A DNA stretch of 64,000 nucleotides from Ruminococcus sp. AF46-10NS (lineage in GTDB: Bacteria > Bacillota > Clostridia > Lachnospirales > Lachnospiraceae), in the NCBI RefSeq assembly GCF_003474435.1, contig NZ_QRNF01000005.1, positions 70,303 through 134,302 of the forward strand. The letters run 5' to 3'. How positions within the stretch are numbered: position 1 is the first letter of the stretch; the number at the start of each line of letters is the position of its first letter. Positions 20,583 to 29,466 of the stretch are shown one piece after another. Below the pieces are notes generated by a model, which ran no database searches, was not told the origin of the DNA, and was given only the letters and a program-made list of their open reading frames with translations. The position numbers were made by a program, and so were the translations under genes.

Positions 20583-21882
20583 TCACTCCTCCACCTGGAT
20601 CACAAGTTCATGTTTATCCTGTTTCTGTTTTCCTTCCAGAATGGAAAGAAGCTGCTCTTTTTTCAGTTTGATCTGTTCCATCTCTCCGGCGCTGCCACCT
20701 GTTTCTTTCTGGAAAAGATCCGTTCTCCATCCAGATATGCCCGGATGTAACAATTTTTATACACATTTCCCACGCGGAAGCGGACCAGCTGTTCCTCCGC
20801 CATATGACAGATACGGATCTCAGATGGCACTGTGTAGCGGACTCCGTTTTGGGGAGAAAGTGTGATCTTTATCTCTTCCGGTATTCTGTCCTCTCCATTG
20901 TTGTTTATATAGAGAGCCGCATTTCTTCCTGCATTGCCTGCTTCCTCTGACACAAAATCTACCAGATCGTGAACATGAAGAACATTTCCGCAGGCAAAAA
21001 TACCTTCTACATTTGTCTCCAGACTTTCGTTTACTACCGGTCCGGAAGTCACATTGCTCAGCTTCACACCTGCCTGTCCGGAAAGCTCATTCTCCGGGAT
21101 CAGTCCAACAGAAAGAAGAAGCGTATCGCATTCAAAAAATTCCTCTGTACCAGGAATCGGACGTCTGTTTTCATCTACCTCTGCAAGAGTGATTCCTTCC
21201 ACACGCTCTTTTCCTTTTATGTCAACCACTGTATGGCTAAGCTTCAACGGGATCCCGAAATCATCCAGGCACTGCACGATATTTCGCTTCAGGCCTCCGG
21301 AATATGGCATCAGCTCTGCCACAGCCTTAACCTCCGCACCTTCCAAAGTCATACGTCTGGCCATGATCAGCCCGATATCACCGGATCCCAGGATCACTAC
21401 CTTTTTTCCCGGCATAAAGCTTCCATGTTTACAAGACGCTGTGCTGTTCCTGCAGAATAAATGCCTGCCGGGCGATATCCCGGAATGTTCAGTGCGCCTC
21501 GCGGTCTCTCTCTGCATCCCATTGCAAGGATCACAGCTTTTGCCTGGATCTGATACATTCCCTCCTGACGGCTCATTGCAGTGATCACCTTATCCTGACT
21601 GATATCCATGACCATGGTATTCAGCCGGTACTCGATCTGCTGTTCTTTTACCATCCGGATAAAGCGTGCCGCATATTCCGGTCCTGTCAGCTCCTCCTGA
21701 AATGTATGAAGGCCAAATCCATTATGGATACACTGATTCAGAATCCCACCCAGTTCCTTGTCACGTTCCAGGATCAGGATACTCTCTGCTCCCTCTTTCT
21801 TTGCAGCCAGGGCTGCTGCCAGTCCTGCAGGGCCTCCGCCTATGATCACGATATCTCTCTTCACCATAATCTTATCATTCAT
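20583..21882 (-). pseudogene. FAD/NAD-dependent oxidoreductase (GlpB-like), two frameshifts
   Basis: Pyridine-nucleotide-disulphide-type flavoprotein expected to pass electrons from GlpO to NAD(P) or another carrier. The N-terminal FAD motif is VIIGGGPAGLAAALAA (about 10-25); the NAD motif VVILGSGDIGLIMARR follows the first break. The first break is near 21419: GAAGCTTTATGCC against the expected GAAGGCTTTATGCC. The second is near 20688, where the alternative frame continues GEMEQIKLKKEQL and ends HELVIQVEE at 20583. Adding one base at each gives 433 aa, the usual size. The start ATG at 21882 overlaps the glpO stop by 8 bases, and DUF1667 follows immediately. Probably functional in the living strain. 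Confidence 0.85.
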
Positions 21883-23332
21883 GGTTCTCGCCCTCCTCTG
21901 CAATTTTCTTGTTGGTTCCTTCGATCAGTCTGGAAGCTCCGCCTTTTTTTGTGATCTCCTCCATGGAAACGCCAAGCTCTCGGCTGAGGATCTCCATTGT
22001 TCTGGAAGAGCAAAAGCCTGACTGACATCTTCCCATTCCTGCTCTTGTACGACGTTTTACTCCATCCAGGGATTTCGCTCCAAGAGGTCTTCGGATCGCA
22101 TCCAGGATCTCTCCCTCAGAGATCATTTCACACCTACAGATGATATTTCCATATTCCGGTGATCTTTTGATCAGCTCATTTCTTTCTTCCAGAGAAAGCT
22201 CTGACGGATCCAGTATCCCTTTTCTCACCGGATCAAAATCCGGATTTACTTCCGGATGTAATTTTTCTTTTATGATGTCAGCAACCATACAGCCGATGGC
22301 CGGCGAACTGGTAAGTCCCGGTGACGCGATCCCTGCACAATCAATAAATCCAGGTGCATCTTCCACCTCTCCTATCACAAAGTCCATGCAGTCCTCAATA
22401 GCCCGAAGCCCTGCAAAGCTTGTGATCACCTTCCGCATTGGAATATCCTTTACTGTTTTCCGGGATTTGGCACTTACTGCCTCCATCCCCTCTGAGGTAG
22501 TCGCTGTTTCCTCCCGATCCTCCAGATCCGTAGCTGTAGGACCGATCAGAAGATTTCCGTGAACCGTCTGTGTTACCAGAACTCCTTTTCCGCTCTTGCT
22601 CGGAAGCGCAAAGATCGTATGATTCACATGTGTTCCTGCACTTTTATCAAGAAGCATATACTCACCCTTACGAGGAGTGATATTCAGTTTTTTCTCACTT
22701 ACCATATTATGAAAAACATCCGCATAGACACCGGCAGCATTGACAATACAGCCTGTCTCAAAATCACCCTTTGAAGTTTCCACAACAAAACTATTTTCCT
22801 GTTTTCGGATGTTCTTTACTTCTGTGTCAAATTTAAATTCCACACCATTGTTATATGCATTCTCTGCCATTGCAATGTTCAGCTCAAAGGGACAGACAAT
22901 TCCGGCTGTCGGTGCATACAGCGCTGCAAGCACCTGATCAGACAGATTCGGTTCCATGGCAAGTGCCTCTTCTCTGTCAAGGATCCTCAGCCCCTCTACT
23001 CCGTTTTTCATTCCTCTTTCACGCAGCTTATGCAGCATGGCGATTCCATTCTCAGTCGTACAGACAGTCAGTGAACCAGTCTGTTTAAAAGGAAAATCCA
23101 GTTCCTTCGAAAGCTGTCCCATCATATTGCTGCCCTTCACATTCAGTTCCGCCATAAGGCTTCCCGGTTCTGCATCATAACCGGAATGAGCGATTCCGCT
23201 GTTTGCCTTGGAAGTTCCACAGCATACATCCTCTTCCCTCTCCAGAACGCAGATTTTCAGCTGATATCTTGAAAGCTCTCTCGCCGCTGCTGCTCCGGAA
23301 ACTCCTGCTCCGATAATGATCACATCATACAT
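21875..23332 (-). CDS. FAD-dependent glycerol-3-phosphate dehydrogenase (GlpA/GlpO-like)
   Basis: Oxidises glycerol 3-phosphate to dihydroxyacetone phosphate. It is 485 aa. The N-terminal FAD motif is IIGAGVSGAAAARELS (about 5-20), with GTSKANSGIAHSGYDA typical of GlpA/GlpO. A C-terminal BFD-like [2Fe-2S] region holds CRCEM (about 409) and GMGRCQSGFC (about 440). That Fe-S tail is typical of the anaerobic enzyme and suggests electron transfer to the next gene's product. AAGGAG lies about 11 bases upstream of ATG. It is first of a three-gene operon whose leader has a terminator/antiterminator pair (23561-23627) and a clear promoter. Expression is probably induced by glycerol 3-phosphate through GlpP. 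Confidence 0.94.
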   Translation of the reverse strand: MYDVIIIGAGVSGAAAARELSRYQLKICVLEREEDVCCGTSKANSGIAHSGYDAEPGSLMAELNVKGSNMMGQLSKELDFPFKQTGSLTVCTTENGIAMLHKLRERGMKNGVEGLRILDREEALAMEPNLSDQVLAALYAPTAGIVCPFELNIAMAENAYNNGVEFKFDTEVKNIRKQENSFVVETSKGDFETGCIVNAAGVYADVFHNMVSEKKLNITPRKGEYMLLDKSAGTHVNHTIFALPSKSGKGVLVTQTVHGNLLIGPTATDLEDREETATTSEGMEAVSAKSRKTVKDIPMRKVITSFAGLRAIEDCMDFVIGEVEDAPGFIDCAGIASPGLTSSPAIGCMVADIIKEKLHPEVNPDFDPVRKGILDPSELSLEERNELIKRSPEYGNIICRCEMISEGEILDAIRRPLGAKSLDGVKRRTRAGMGRCQSGFCSSRTMEILSRELGVSMEEITKKGGASRLIEGTNKKIAEEGENHE

Positions 23333-23560
23333 AGATCTGTTTCTCCTTTCCTGTTTGCGGATTTTCTGAACTGTCCCCGGCTTTCTCTGCGACGGAAACA
23401 GCAGAATATCCGTTGCAACACAAGCATTGCCGTCCGCAGGTAAATATTCTGCGAGGAGTACTGCTTACGAACAGCAATCTTTCAAGTGAATATGCCATTT
23501 TTTTATGCTGTAACCCTCTGTAACCCTTGTAATCCTTTTGAAATATTAACATTTGTGCAT

Positions 23561-23627
23561 AAAAATAGCCGGCATAAAAACACACTTATCCATGTGTCTT
23601 CATGCCGGTCTCTGTTCTCAATGGCAT
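23561..23627 (-). promoter_or_regulatory. Leader antiterminator/terminator switch of glpO operon
   Basis: Terminator: the CCGGCAT (23608-23602) and ATGCCGG (23575-23569) arms plus an inner ACACA/TGTGT stem, then TTTTT (23565-23561). Antiterminator: ATGCC (23627-23623) pairs with GGCAT (23606-23602) around a 16-nt loop ATTGAGAACAGAGACC, using the same arm as the terminator, so only one can form. The element near 28388-28455 has the same geometry and 14 of 16 loop bases. Probable GlpP-binding site. Confidence 0.8.
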
Positions 23628-23675
23628 TCTCTGTATTCAGCAAGCTGAATCAGATTCCTTCTTCACTTTGTATTC

Positions 23676-23704
23676 ATTGTATCAGACTATTCTTCATATT
23701 TCAA
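23676..23704 (-). promoter_or_regulatory. glpO operon promoter
   Basis: Minus-strand TTGAAA (23704-23699), 17-bp spacer, TACAAT (23681-23676). The antiterminator begins about 50 bases downstream. The rest of 23333-23560 is leader with no gene. Confidence 0.8.
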
Positions 23705-23796
23705 GTGCATTTTTCGTAAAATACATCGTTTTTTCTTTAACATGCTCTTAACTTTCTCAAAAACATGATAAGTTTCATTGTATTCCCGATTCCCGA

Positions 23797-24512
23797 TCAT
23801 ATTTCCTCCACAGAAATAACTCCTTCCTGCTGTCTTACCTCACGAAATACAGTATGGCGTGCTTTCCATTTGGCAGCCTCCATTGTTGCCTGGATCACCA
23901 CACTCTGTGTTTTGGATCTCTTTTTGATGATAACTACGTTGGAGATCATGATGTCCTCTTCCCGAAGCTTCTTTATGACCATACTCATCTTGTCTTCATT
24001 TTCAAACTCCATATATACGTCATAGGTATTGGAATGCTCTTCCACATAAACCTCTATATATTTCGCATATTTGAACACCAGAATAAGTCCCAGCGTAGTA
24101 AAGATCGCACCGCTGTAAAAGCCGATCCCCACAGCCAGTCCGATACATGCGGATGTCCAGAGGCTGGCCGCCGTCGTAAGACTGAAACATGTCTCTGCCC
24201 GGTCACGATAATCGTTCCCACTCCAAGAAAACCAATCCCGCTGACAACCTGTGCGCCAAGTCGTGCAGTATCTCCGATTCCTGCCCCATTAGAATATACA
24301 TGGATAAAATCGCCCGTCATCATAACCAGAGTTGCCCCCATACAGACGATCATATGTGTTTTTACACCTGCCACACGCTTCTTCATTCCACGGTCAATAC
24401 CGATCAGACATCCAAGAAACATCGCAAGGATCAGCCGAAACAGCGTCGATCCCATATTTAAAGTGTGCAAATAATCCGATATCGCATTACATGCTCCGAA
24501 AATTCCGCCCAT
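23797..24512 (-). pseudogene. MgtC/SapB family membrane protein, one frameshift
   Basis: The MgtC family consists of membrane proteins linked to magnesium homeostasis and acid or phagosome survival. The N-terminal part has hydrophobic helices with the family motif AMFLGCLIGIDRG, followed by KTHMIVCMGATLVMM and VVSGIGFLGVGTII. After the break come GIGFYSGAIFTTLGLILVF and a C-terminal cytosolic ACT-like domain (YDVYMEFENEDKMSMVIKKL). The frame breaks near 24182: TTTCAGTCTTACG, where TTTCAGGTCTTACG would continue S-G-L-T-T. One added base gives 238 aa, normal for MgtC. The start at 24512 follows AAAGGGG. No Mg2+ transporter gene is adjacent. Confidence 0.85.
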
Positions 24513-24726
24513 AAATTTGCCCCTTTCCTGTTGTATCATTATTTTCTGCCGGTGATAACGTCAATAACACATCCTTCCATTTTTCCCTGCACGAACGCCG
24601 CAGGCCACACTCCCTCCACCCGAAAGCTGTCTAGTCAGCCGGACTCACTCCATCCGTCTCACTACACAGTTTTTCATATGATCCTGTGCCCCGGATATAC
24701 ATTATCTGTAGTCTCACAGCATGTAA

Positions 24727-24774
24727 AACAGCAGGGATACCGGCGCCCGGCGGCGGTATCCCTATCTGTTGTTC
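24727..24774 (-). terminator. Terminator of the Ugp-like operon
   Basis: AACAGATAGGGATACCG and CGGTATCCCTGCTGTT pair around a GC loop, followed by TTTT on the minus strand. The rest of 24513-24800 holds no gene that I can see. Confidence 0.8.
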
Positions 24775-24800
24775 TATCTACTGATCAGAGGGCATTCTGA

Positions 24801-26123
24801 TTATTTAATAGACTCGTTATAGTTCTCGATCGCTTTGTTTACAGAAGCTGCAAGCTGATCAACAGCATCCTGAGTTGTGAGCTTGCCATCATATACCTGC
24901 GGCATGATCTCATTGAATGTAAGACGGGCTTCTGTCTGTACGCCGGAGAGAACACCTGCTGTATTGCAGTTTACAGGAGAATCCTTCAGCTGGTTGATAG
25001 CTGTCTCGAAATTCGGGTTTTCTTTGAGATAAGCCTTCATATCATCTGTCTCATAGGCTTTCTCGTTGATTGCAAAGTATCCTGTACCCATGGACCATTT
25101 AGCCTGTACATCAGGAGTTGTGATATACTCGATGAATTTCCATCCTGCATCTTCGTTAGCTTCGTTGCCTGTATCTGTAAGCCACAGGGATCCACCACCG
25201 ATGATAACGCCGCCTTCATCATTCTGCTCGATTCTCGGAAGATATCCTGTACCAACTTCGAACGGAGAAGAATCAACTGCGTTTTTCAGGATAGCAGTAG
25301 ACTCGATGATCATACCAACCTGTCCGGAGAAGAACGCTGTCTGAGTATCTGCTGTTGTTGTTCCGTAATCTTCGAAGCATCCGGAATCATACAGTTTTTT
25401 CCACATATCGAATACTTTCAGACCGCCACCGTTGGAATCAAAATCAACAGCTGTAACTGCCTCTTTACGTCCATTGTCATTGTTTCCGTATGTTACACCA
25501 AGTCCTGCAAGCTGCTGCTCAAAGAACCATCCGTAAATAGCCTGTGAATAACCAACCGGAGCTGCTCCGCTGTCTACGATCTTCTTGGCATCCTCAAGAA
25601 CCTCATCATAAGTTGTCGGAGGAGTTTCCGGATCAAGACCTGCTGCCTCAAATACATCTTTGTTGTAATACAGCATAGGTGTGGATACGTTAAATGGCAT
25701 TGCATACTGCTTGCCGTCTACGGTATAGTAGCTGCTGATAACTTCCATAACAGAGCTCTTATCATAGCCTGTGCTCTCAAATTTATCTTCTACAGGAATG
25801 ACGGCACCACTGTCATACATGAACTTTGTTCCTACGTCATACATCTGGCAGACATCCGGAAGTCCGGAATCACTCTGCATAGCAGCTTTCAGTTTTGTGA
25901 TGGTATCATCATAGGTTCCCTGATACTCAGCTTTAACCTCGATCTCATCCTGGGATGCGTTGAAATCATCCACGATCTGCTGAAGCACCTCACCGTTTGT
26001 GCCGCCCATTGCATGCCAGAATGTAAGTGTTGTTTTCTCAGCTGCACTTACTGAGCACGGAGCTGCCAGAGATGCAGCCATGATTCCTCCTAAAAGAATC
26101 GCCATCCATTTTTTGTTTTTCAT
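24801..26123 (-). CDS. ugpB: UgpB-like ABC transporter substrate-binding lipid-free protein
   Basis: Extracellular solute-binding protein, family 1, 440 aa. The signal peptide has KNKK, then a hydrophobic core and an SVSAAE cleavage region. It is closest in my reading to E. coli UgpB: LTFWHAMGG at the start, PFNVSTPMLYYNKD (about 143), AAGLDPETPPTTY, and IIGGGSLWL (about 310) all have direct UgpB counterparts. The likely ligand is glycerol 3-phosphate or glycerophosphodiesters. There is no lipobox Cys, so anchoring is unclear. AAGGAGGG precedes the ATG. It is last in the operon after both permeases. A sugar ligand remains possible because the family is broad. Confidence 0.85.
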   Translation of the reverse strand: MKNKKWMAILLGGIMAASLAAPCSVSAAEKTTLTFWHAMGGTNGEVLQQIVDDFNASQDEIEVKAEYQGTYDDTITKLKAAMQSDSGLPDVCQMYDVGTKFMYDSGAVIPVEDKFESTGYDKSSVMEVISSYYTVDGKQYAMPFNVSTPMLYYNKDVFEAAGLDPETPPTTYDEVLEDAKKIVDSGAAPVGYSQAIYGWFFEQQLAGLGVTYGNNDNGRKEAVTAVDFDSNGGGLKVFDMWKKLYDSGCFEDYGTTTADTQTAFFSGQVGMIIESTAILKNAVDSSPFEVGTGYLPRIEQNDEGGVIIGGGSLWLTDTGNEANEDAGWKFIEYITTPDVQAKWSMGTGYFAINEKAYETDDMKAYLKENPNFETAINQLKDSPVNCNTAGVLSGVQTEARLTFNEIMPQVYDGKLTTQDAVDQLAASVNKAIENYNESIK

Positions 26124-26212
26124 ATAGAAACCCTCCTTTTATAATGGTCCGACTCGCCCCAATACAGGTCGGACAAATTAACATTTTTGCTACTTGCTCT
26201 TATGTGATCGGA

Positions 26213-27031
26213 TCAACCCTTAACAGCACCTGCTGTCAGACCACTGATCATCTGCTTCTGACCAATGATAAATACAAGGATTGACGGGATCAGGATAACC
26301 ATAGCGCCAGCCATGACCGGTCGGAAGTCTGTTGCCTCAGCACCCTGAAGCATACCAAGACCGATCTGAACAGTTCTCATATTTACACTGTCTGTTACAA
26401 GCAGTGGCCACAGATAGTAGTTCCAGCTCTGAAGGAATACATAGATGATCAGAGCACCCAGTGATGGTTTAATAAGTGGAACACCGATGATATATAAGAA
26501 CTTGAAATTTGTACATCCGTCAATCTCTGCCGCCTCATGGATCTCCTTCGGCAGTGTCAGGAATGCCTGACGCATGTTGAATACTGCAAAAGCTGCTGCT
26601 GCATTAGGAAGGATCAGCGCTGCGTATGTATTACGGATACCCCAGTCAGCAATAGTCAGATAGTTTGCGATGATGATCGCCTGGCTCGGGATCATCATGG
26701 TTGCCAGCATAATGTAGAACAGGACTTTTTTGCCTTTGAACTCCATCATTGCAAAAGCATATGCTGCAAGAGCACCTGTGACAACCTGAGCAAATGTGAT
26801 AACACCGGATACGATCAGTGAGTTCTTAATGAAGGTAAAGAACGGTGCCAGCTGGAATGCTCTTGTGTAGTTCTCGATGGTCAGATGGGACGGCCAGAAC
26901 TTTCCGCCGTAGATTTCCTTCAGATCCATCATACTAACATTGAAACAGTATACAACAGGAACAATAATAATAATTGCAAAAATAATATTCAGCGCATACA
27001 TCGCCACTTTTACATATGGTTTTTCTTTCAT
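26213..27031 (-). CDS. ugpE: ABC transporter permease, UgpE-like
   Basis: Inner-membrane permease of the MalG/UgpE family, 272 aa, with six predicted helices. The EAA loop that touches the ATPase reads EIHEAAEIDGCTNFKFLYIIGVPLIKPSL (about 165-193). Its start shares one base with the upstream permease stop (TGATG), indicating translational coupling. It works with the 27031-27897 permease and the UgpB-like protein. No ATP-binding subunit (UgpC) is encoded here; a shared MsmX-type ATPase elsewhere probably powers it, as is common in Firmicutes. Confidence 0.88.
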   Translation of the reverse strand: MKEKPYVKVAMYALNIIFAIIIIVPVVYCFNVSMMDLKEIYGGKFWPSHLTIENYTRAFQLAPFFTFIKNSLIVSGVITFAQVVTGALAAYAFAMMEFKGKKVLFYIMLATMMIPSQAIIIANYLTIADWGIRNTYAALILPNAAAAFAVFNMRQAFLTLPKEIHEAAEIDGCTNFKFLYIIGVPLIKPSLGALIIYVFLQSWNYYLWPLLVTDSVNMRTVQIGLGMLQGAEATDFRPVMAGAMVILIPSILVFIIGQKQMISGLTAGAVKG

Positions 27032-27897
27032 CAGTAGGTCACCTTCTTTTCCAGTCTAAACTGCAGTGCAGTCAGGATGATCAAAATAACAAACAGAATT
27101 ACGGATTCTGAACAGGCCACACCGAAACGGCTGTTGATAAATGCCTCCTGGTAAATCTCATACACGATAACGTTGGTACTCTCTGCCGGTCCGCCCTGGG
27201 TCATCATCTTGAACTCTGCATACGCCTGTACGGAGTTGATAACATTGATGATAAGAAGGAAGAACAGTGTCGGAGAGATTGACGGAATCGTTACATGACG
27301 ATGTTTCTGGAAGAAGTTCGCTCCATCCAGAGCAACGCTCTCATAAAGCTCAGCCGGTACACTCTGGATCGCTGCTGTAAGATAAATGAAGTTCATACCG
27401 ATTGCCATCCATACACTAACGATCGTAACTGCGATCAGTGCATATTTCTTATCTGTCAGCCATCCGATATGAGTTCCCAGAGCCTTGTTCAGGATACCAA
27501 GAGAACTATGGAAAATGAACATGAACACTACTGACGCTGCTGCTGCTGAAATAGCCATAGGCAGTGCATACACAGTACGGAAAAATCCTTTCGCTTTGAT
27601 CTTCTCTGTACTGATGATCGCAAGTACAAAACCGATTGCAATAGAAAGAATAACTCGCATAACAGAAAACTTCAGGGTTGCCACCAAGCTGTTAAGGAAC
27701 GTTCCATCTGTGAAAATATTCGTATAGTTGTCAAGTCCTACATACTGTGCCACCTGACCAAGAGGTGTGGTTCTGGCAAAGCTTAACTGGATTGTCTTGA
27801 CGAACGGCCAGAATACAAACAGTATAAAAAGGATCATTACAGGAACCAGATAGAGATAAGGCTCAACTGTCCTGAAAAAAGATTTTTTACTTTTCAT
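27031..27897 (-). CDS. ugpA: ABC transporter permease, UgpA-like
   Basis: Inner-membrane permease of the MalF/UgpA family, 288 aa. An N-terminal membrane helix (YLYLVPVMILFILFVFWPFV) is followed by five more. The EAA-loop sequence is ELYESVALDGANFFQKHRHVTIPSISP (about 182-208). It is first gene of the three-gene importer operon, behind a leader of about 600 nt that contains a terminator/antiterminator switch and a 66-bp tandem repeat. Confidence 0.88.
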   Translation of the reverse strand: MKSKKSFFRTVEPYLYLVPVMILFILFVFWPFVKTIQLSFARTTPLGQVAQYVGLDNYTNIFTDGTFLNSLVATLKFSVMRVILSIAIGFVLAIISTEKIKAKGFFRTVYALPMAISAAAASVVFMFIFHSSLGILNKALGTHIGWLTDKKYALIAVTIVSVWMAIGMNFIYLTAAIQSVPAELYESVALDGANFFQKHRHVTIPSISPTLFFLLIINVINSVQAYAEFKMMTQGGPAESTNVIVYEIYQEAFINSRFGVACSESVILFVILIILTALQFRLEKKVTY

Positions 27898-28225
27898 TGT
27901 ATATCACCTGCTTTTCATAAATTTACGTACTACCGATCAGCTGCATCATCACGATATCTCTGTCCCCCCTGACAGTGCTGATCATGTTGCTCATTACACA
28001 TTTTGCTGAAAAACACTTCCGTTATATCTTCCAGCAATTACCCCAATACATTAAGCAAAACACTCATTTACGCTCTGCTGTCAAAAATGCCCTCTCACTA
28101 CCCTCCTTTGTATTTGCACGTTTGTTATCTTTACCAACTTTTTACCAAATGATAACATATTTATTACATATAATCAACAGTTATTTTGTTATTTTTCGAT
28201 ATTTCTTTATTTATTTTAGACAATT

Positions 28226-28357
28226 ATAATTTGATAATAATCGTTTTTTTATCTATTTTATACAATTTGTCGTACTCCAATAAGGCAATCCATAATTTGA
28301 TAATAATCGTTTTTTTATCTATTTTATACAATTTGTCGTACTCCAATAAGGCAATCC
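28226..28357. repeat. 66-bp perfect tandem duplication in the importer leader
   Basis: Two adjacent identical 66-bp units, 28226-28291 and 28292-28357, each running from ATAATTTGATAATAATCG to CCAATAAGGCAATCC. The sequence just before the first unit resembles its middle (TTTATTTTAGACAATT against TCTATTTTATACAATT), suggesting an older diverged copy. It lies in the mRNA leader of the Ugp-like operon, downstream of the terminator switch. Confidence 0.9.
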
Positions 28358-28387
28358 ATTTTGATCACCTTTTTCTAAAAAACAGAT

Positions 28388-28455
28388 AAAAAAATCGGCA
28401 GAAAATAACACATCCTTCGATGTATATCTTCTGCCGTTCTCTCTTCTCAATGGCA
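28388..28455 (-). promoter_or_regulatory. Leader antiterminator/terminator switch of Ugp-like operon
   Basis: Terminator: CGGCAGAA (28436-28429) with TTCTGCCG (28403-28396), an inner TACATC/GGATGT stem and T7 (28394-28388). Antiterminator: TGCC (28455-28452) with GGCA (28435-28432) around a 16-nt loop ATTGAGAAGAGAGAAC, sharing the terminator arm. It has the same layout as the glpO leader and differs at 2 of 16 loop bases. Confidence 0.8.
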
Positions 28456-28503
28456 TCATCTGTTTTTATACAAAACAGACACGATCTCAACTTGTTAATC
28501 TAG

Positions 28504-28532
28504 ATTATACAGTAAAATTCACTATAAATCAA
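28504..28532 (-). promoter_or_regulatory. Ugp-like operon promoter
   Basis: Minus-strand TTGATT (28532-28527), 17-bp spacer, TATAAT (28509-28504). Transcription would enter the leader switch about 45 bases later. Confidence 0.8.
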
Positions 28533-28636
28533 GACTAAATAAGCATTTTTTATGCAAATTCTATAAACACTTTTTTCACAATCAGGCCATTTCGCTACAC
28601 AGAAATTATCTTTATTTCGCATCTATTGTAGAACAA

Positions 28637-29101
28637 TTATGCTTTTTTCTTCCTATACCAGGATATTAAATACAAAACTATACCAAAAATTATCAAAAAT
28701 GGAGCAACTGCCACCAAAACAGTTGTTAAAAATATCACAATTAGCGCTGCAATGGCGATCACGATCGCCTTTCCATACCAGGTGCTCAGATCCAGTTTAA
28801 AGCTTCTGACCTTTCCGGTGCCATCCTCTGTCCCATTATCCGCATAATCATCTGCGCCATAGCTCTCTTCAGAATAACCGGACTCATCATAAACCTCTGC
28901 ACTGTCGTCTGTATCGATCAAAGTCTTGGCGATCAGCCTGGGATCCCCCAGCTCTGCCAGGACATCCGATTCACTTCGTCCACTTCGGACCTGAGACTGG
29001 ATATAATCTTCATAATACCGTACATGCGCCGCAGCCTTTCCCTGTGCCATCTGCCCGGACAACTGCCCTCTCAAAATCTCCAGAAATTCTCTTCTGCTCA
29101 T
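28637..29101 (-). CDS. DUF1700-like (HAAS domain) membrane protein
   Basis: A 154-aa protein. The N-terminal helical HAAS/DUF1700-like domain has SRREFLEILRGQL and YYEDYIQ...ELGDP (residues 1-60). An acidic Asp/Glu/Tyr-rich linker follows (70-95), then two membrane helices (about 110-150) ending YRKKKA. Such proteins usually follow a PadR repressor and take part in its envelope-stress response, but no PadR gene is adjacent here. The function is unknown. It stands alone between the galK terminator and the Ugp-like operon promoter. Confidence 0.75.
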   Translation of the reverse strand: MSRREFLEILRGQLSGQMAQGKAAAHVRYYEDYIQSQVRSGRSESDVLAELGDPRLIAKTLIDTDDSAEVYDESGYSEESYGADDYADNGTEDGTGKVRSFKLDLSTWYGKAIVIAIAALIVIFLTTVLVAVAPFLIIFGIVLYLISWYRKKKA

Positions 29102-29287
29102 ATTTATCCGTTTAACCTCTCTTTACAAAGTATAATATCGTGATATACACAAATCAGGCCGTTATATACAGCTTCTTCAATCTTCATGTATATATATGAT
29201 CATAATTTTTCCCCATTATACCATACTCTGCCATATCCATTCAGAAACAAACCATAAAATTTTGATTAAAAAATCGGAAGCATCCGT

Positions 29288-29362
29288 CAGAAAAAGCGGC
29301 CCTTCATGGATTGCCTGATGCAAATGCAAAAGCTATCATTCCATGTTCCGGCCGCCTTTTTA
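29288..29362 (-). terminator. galK terminator
   Basis: GCGGCC...CATGGA pairs with TCCATG...GGCCGC, followed by TTTTT on the minus strand. The rest of 29102-29466 contains no gene that I can see. Confidence 0.75.
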
Positions 29363-29466
29363 ACGTAGAAATTTATCTATTATACCTGTTTATCTGTGTT
29401 CTGATCATCTGATATGTATCGATGCATTACCCAACCCATATGACATGTTTTATCTGATGATCCGTA

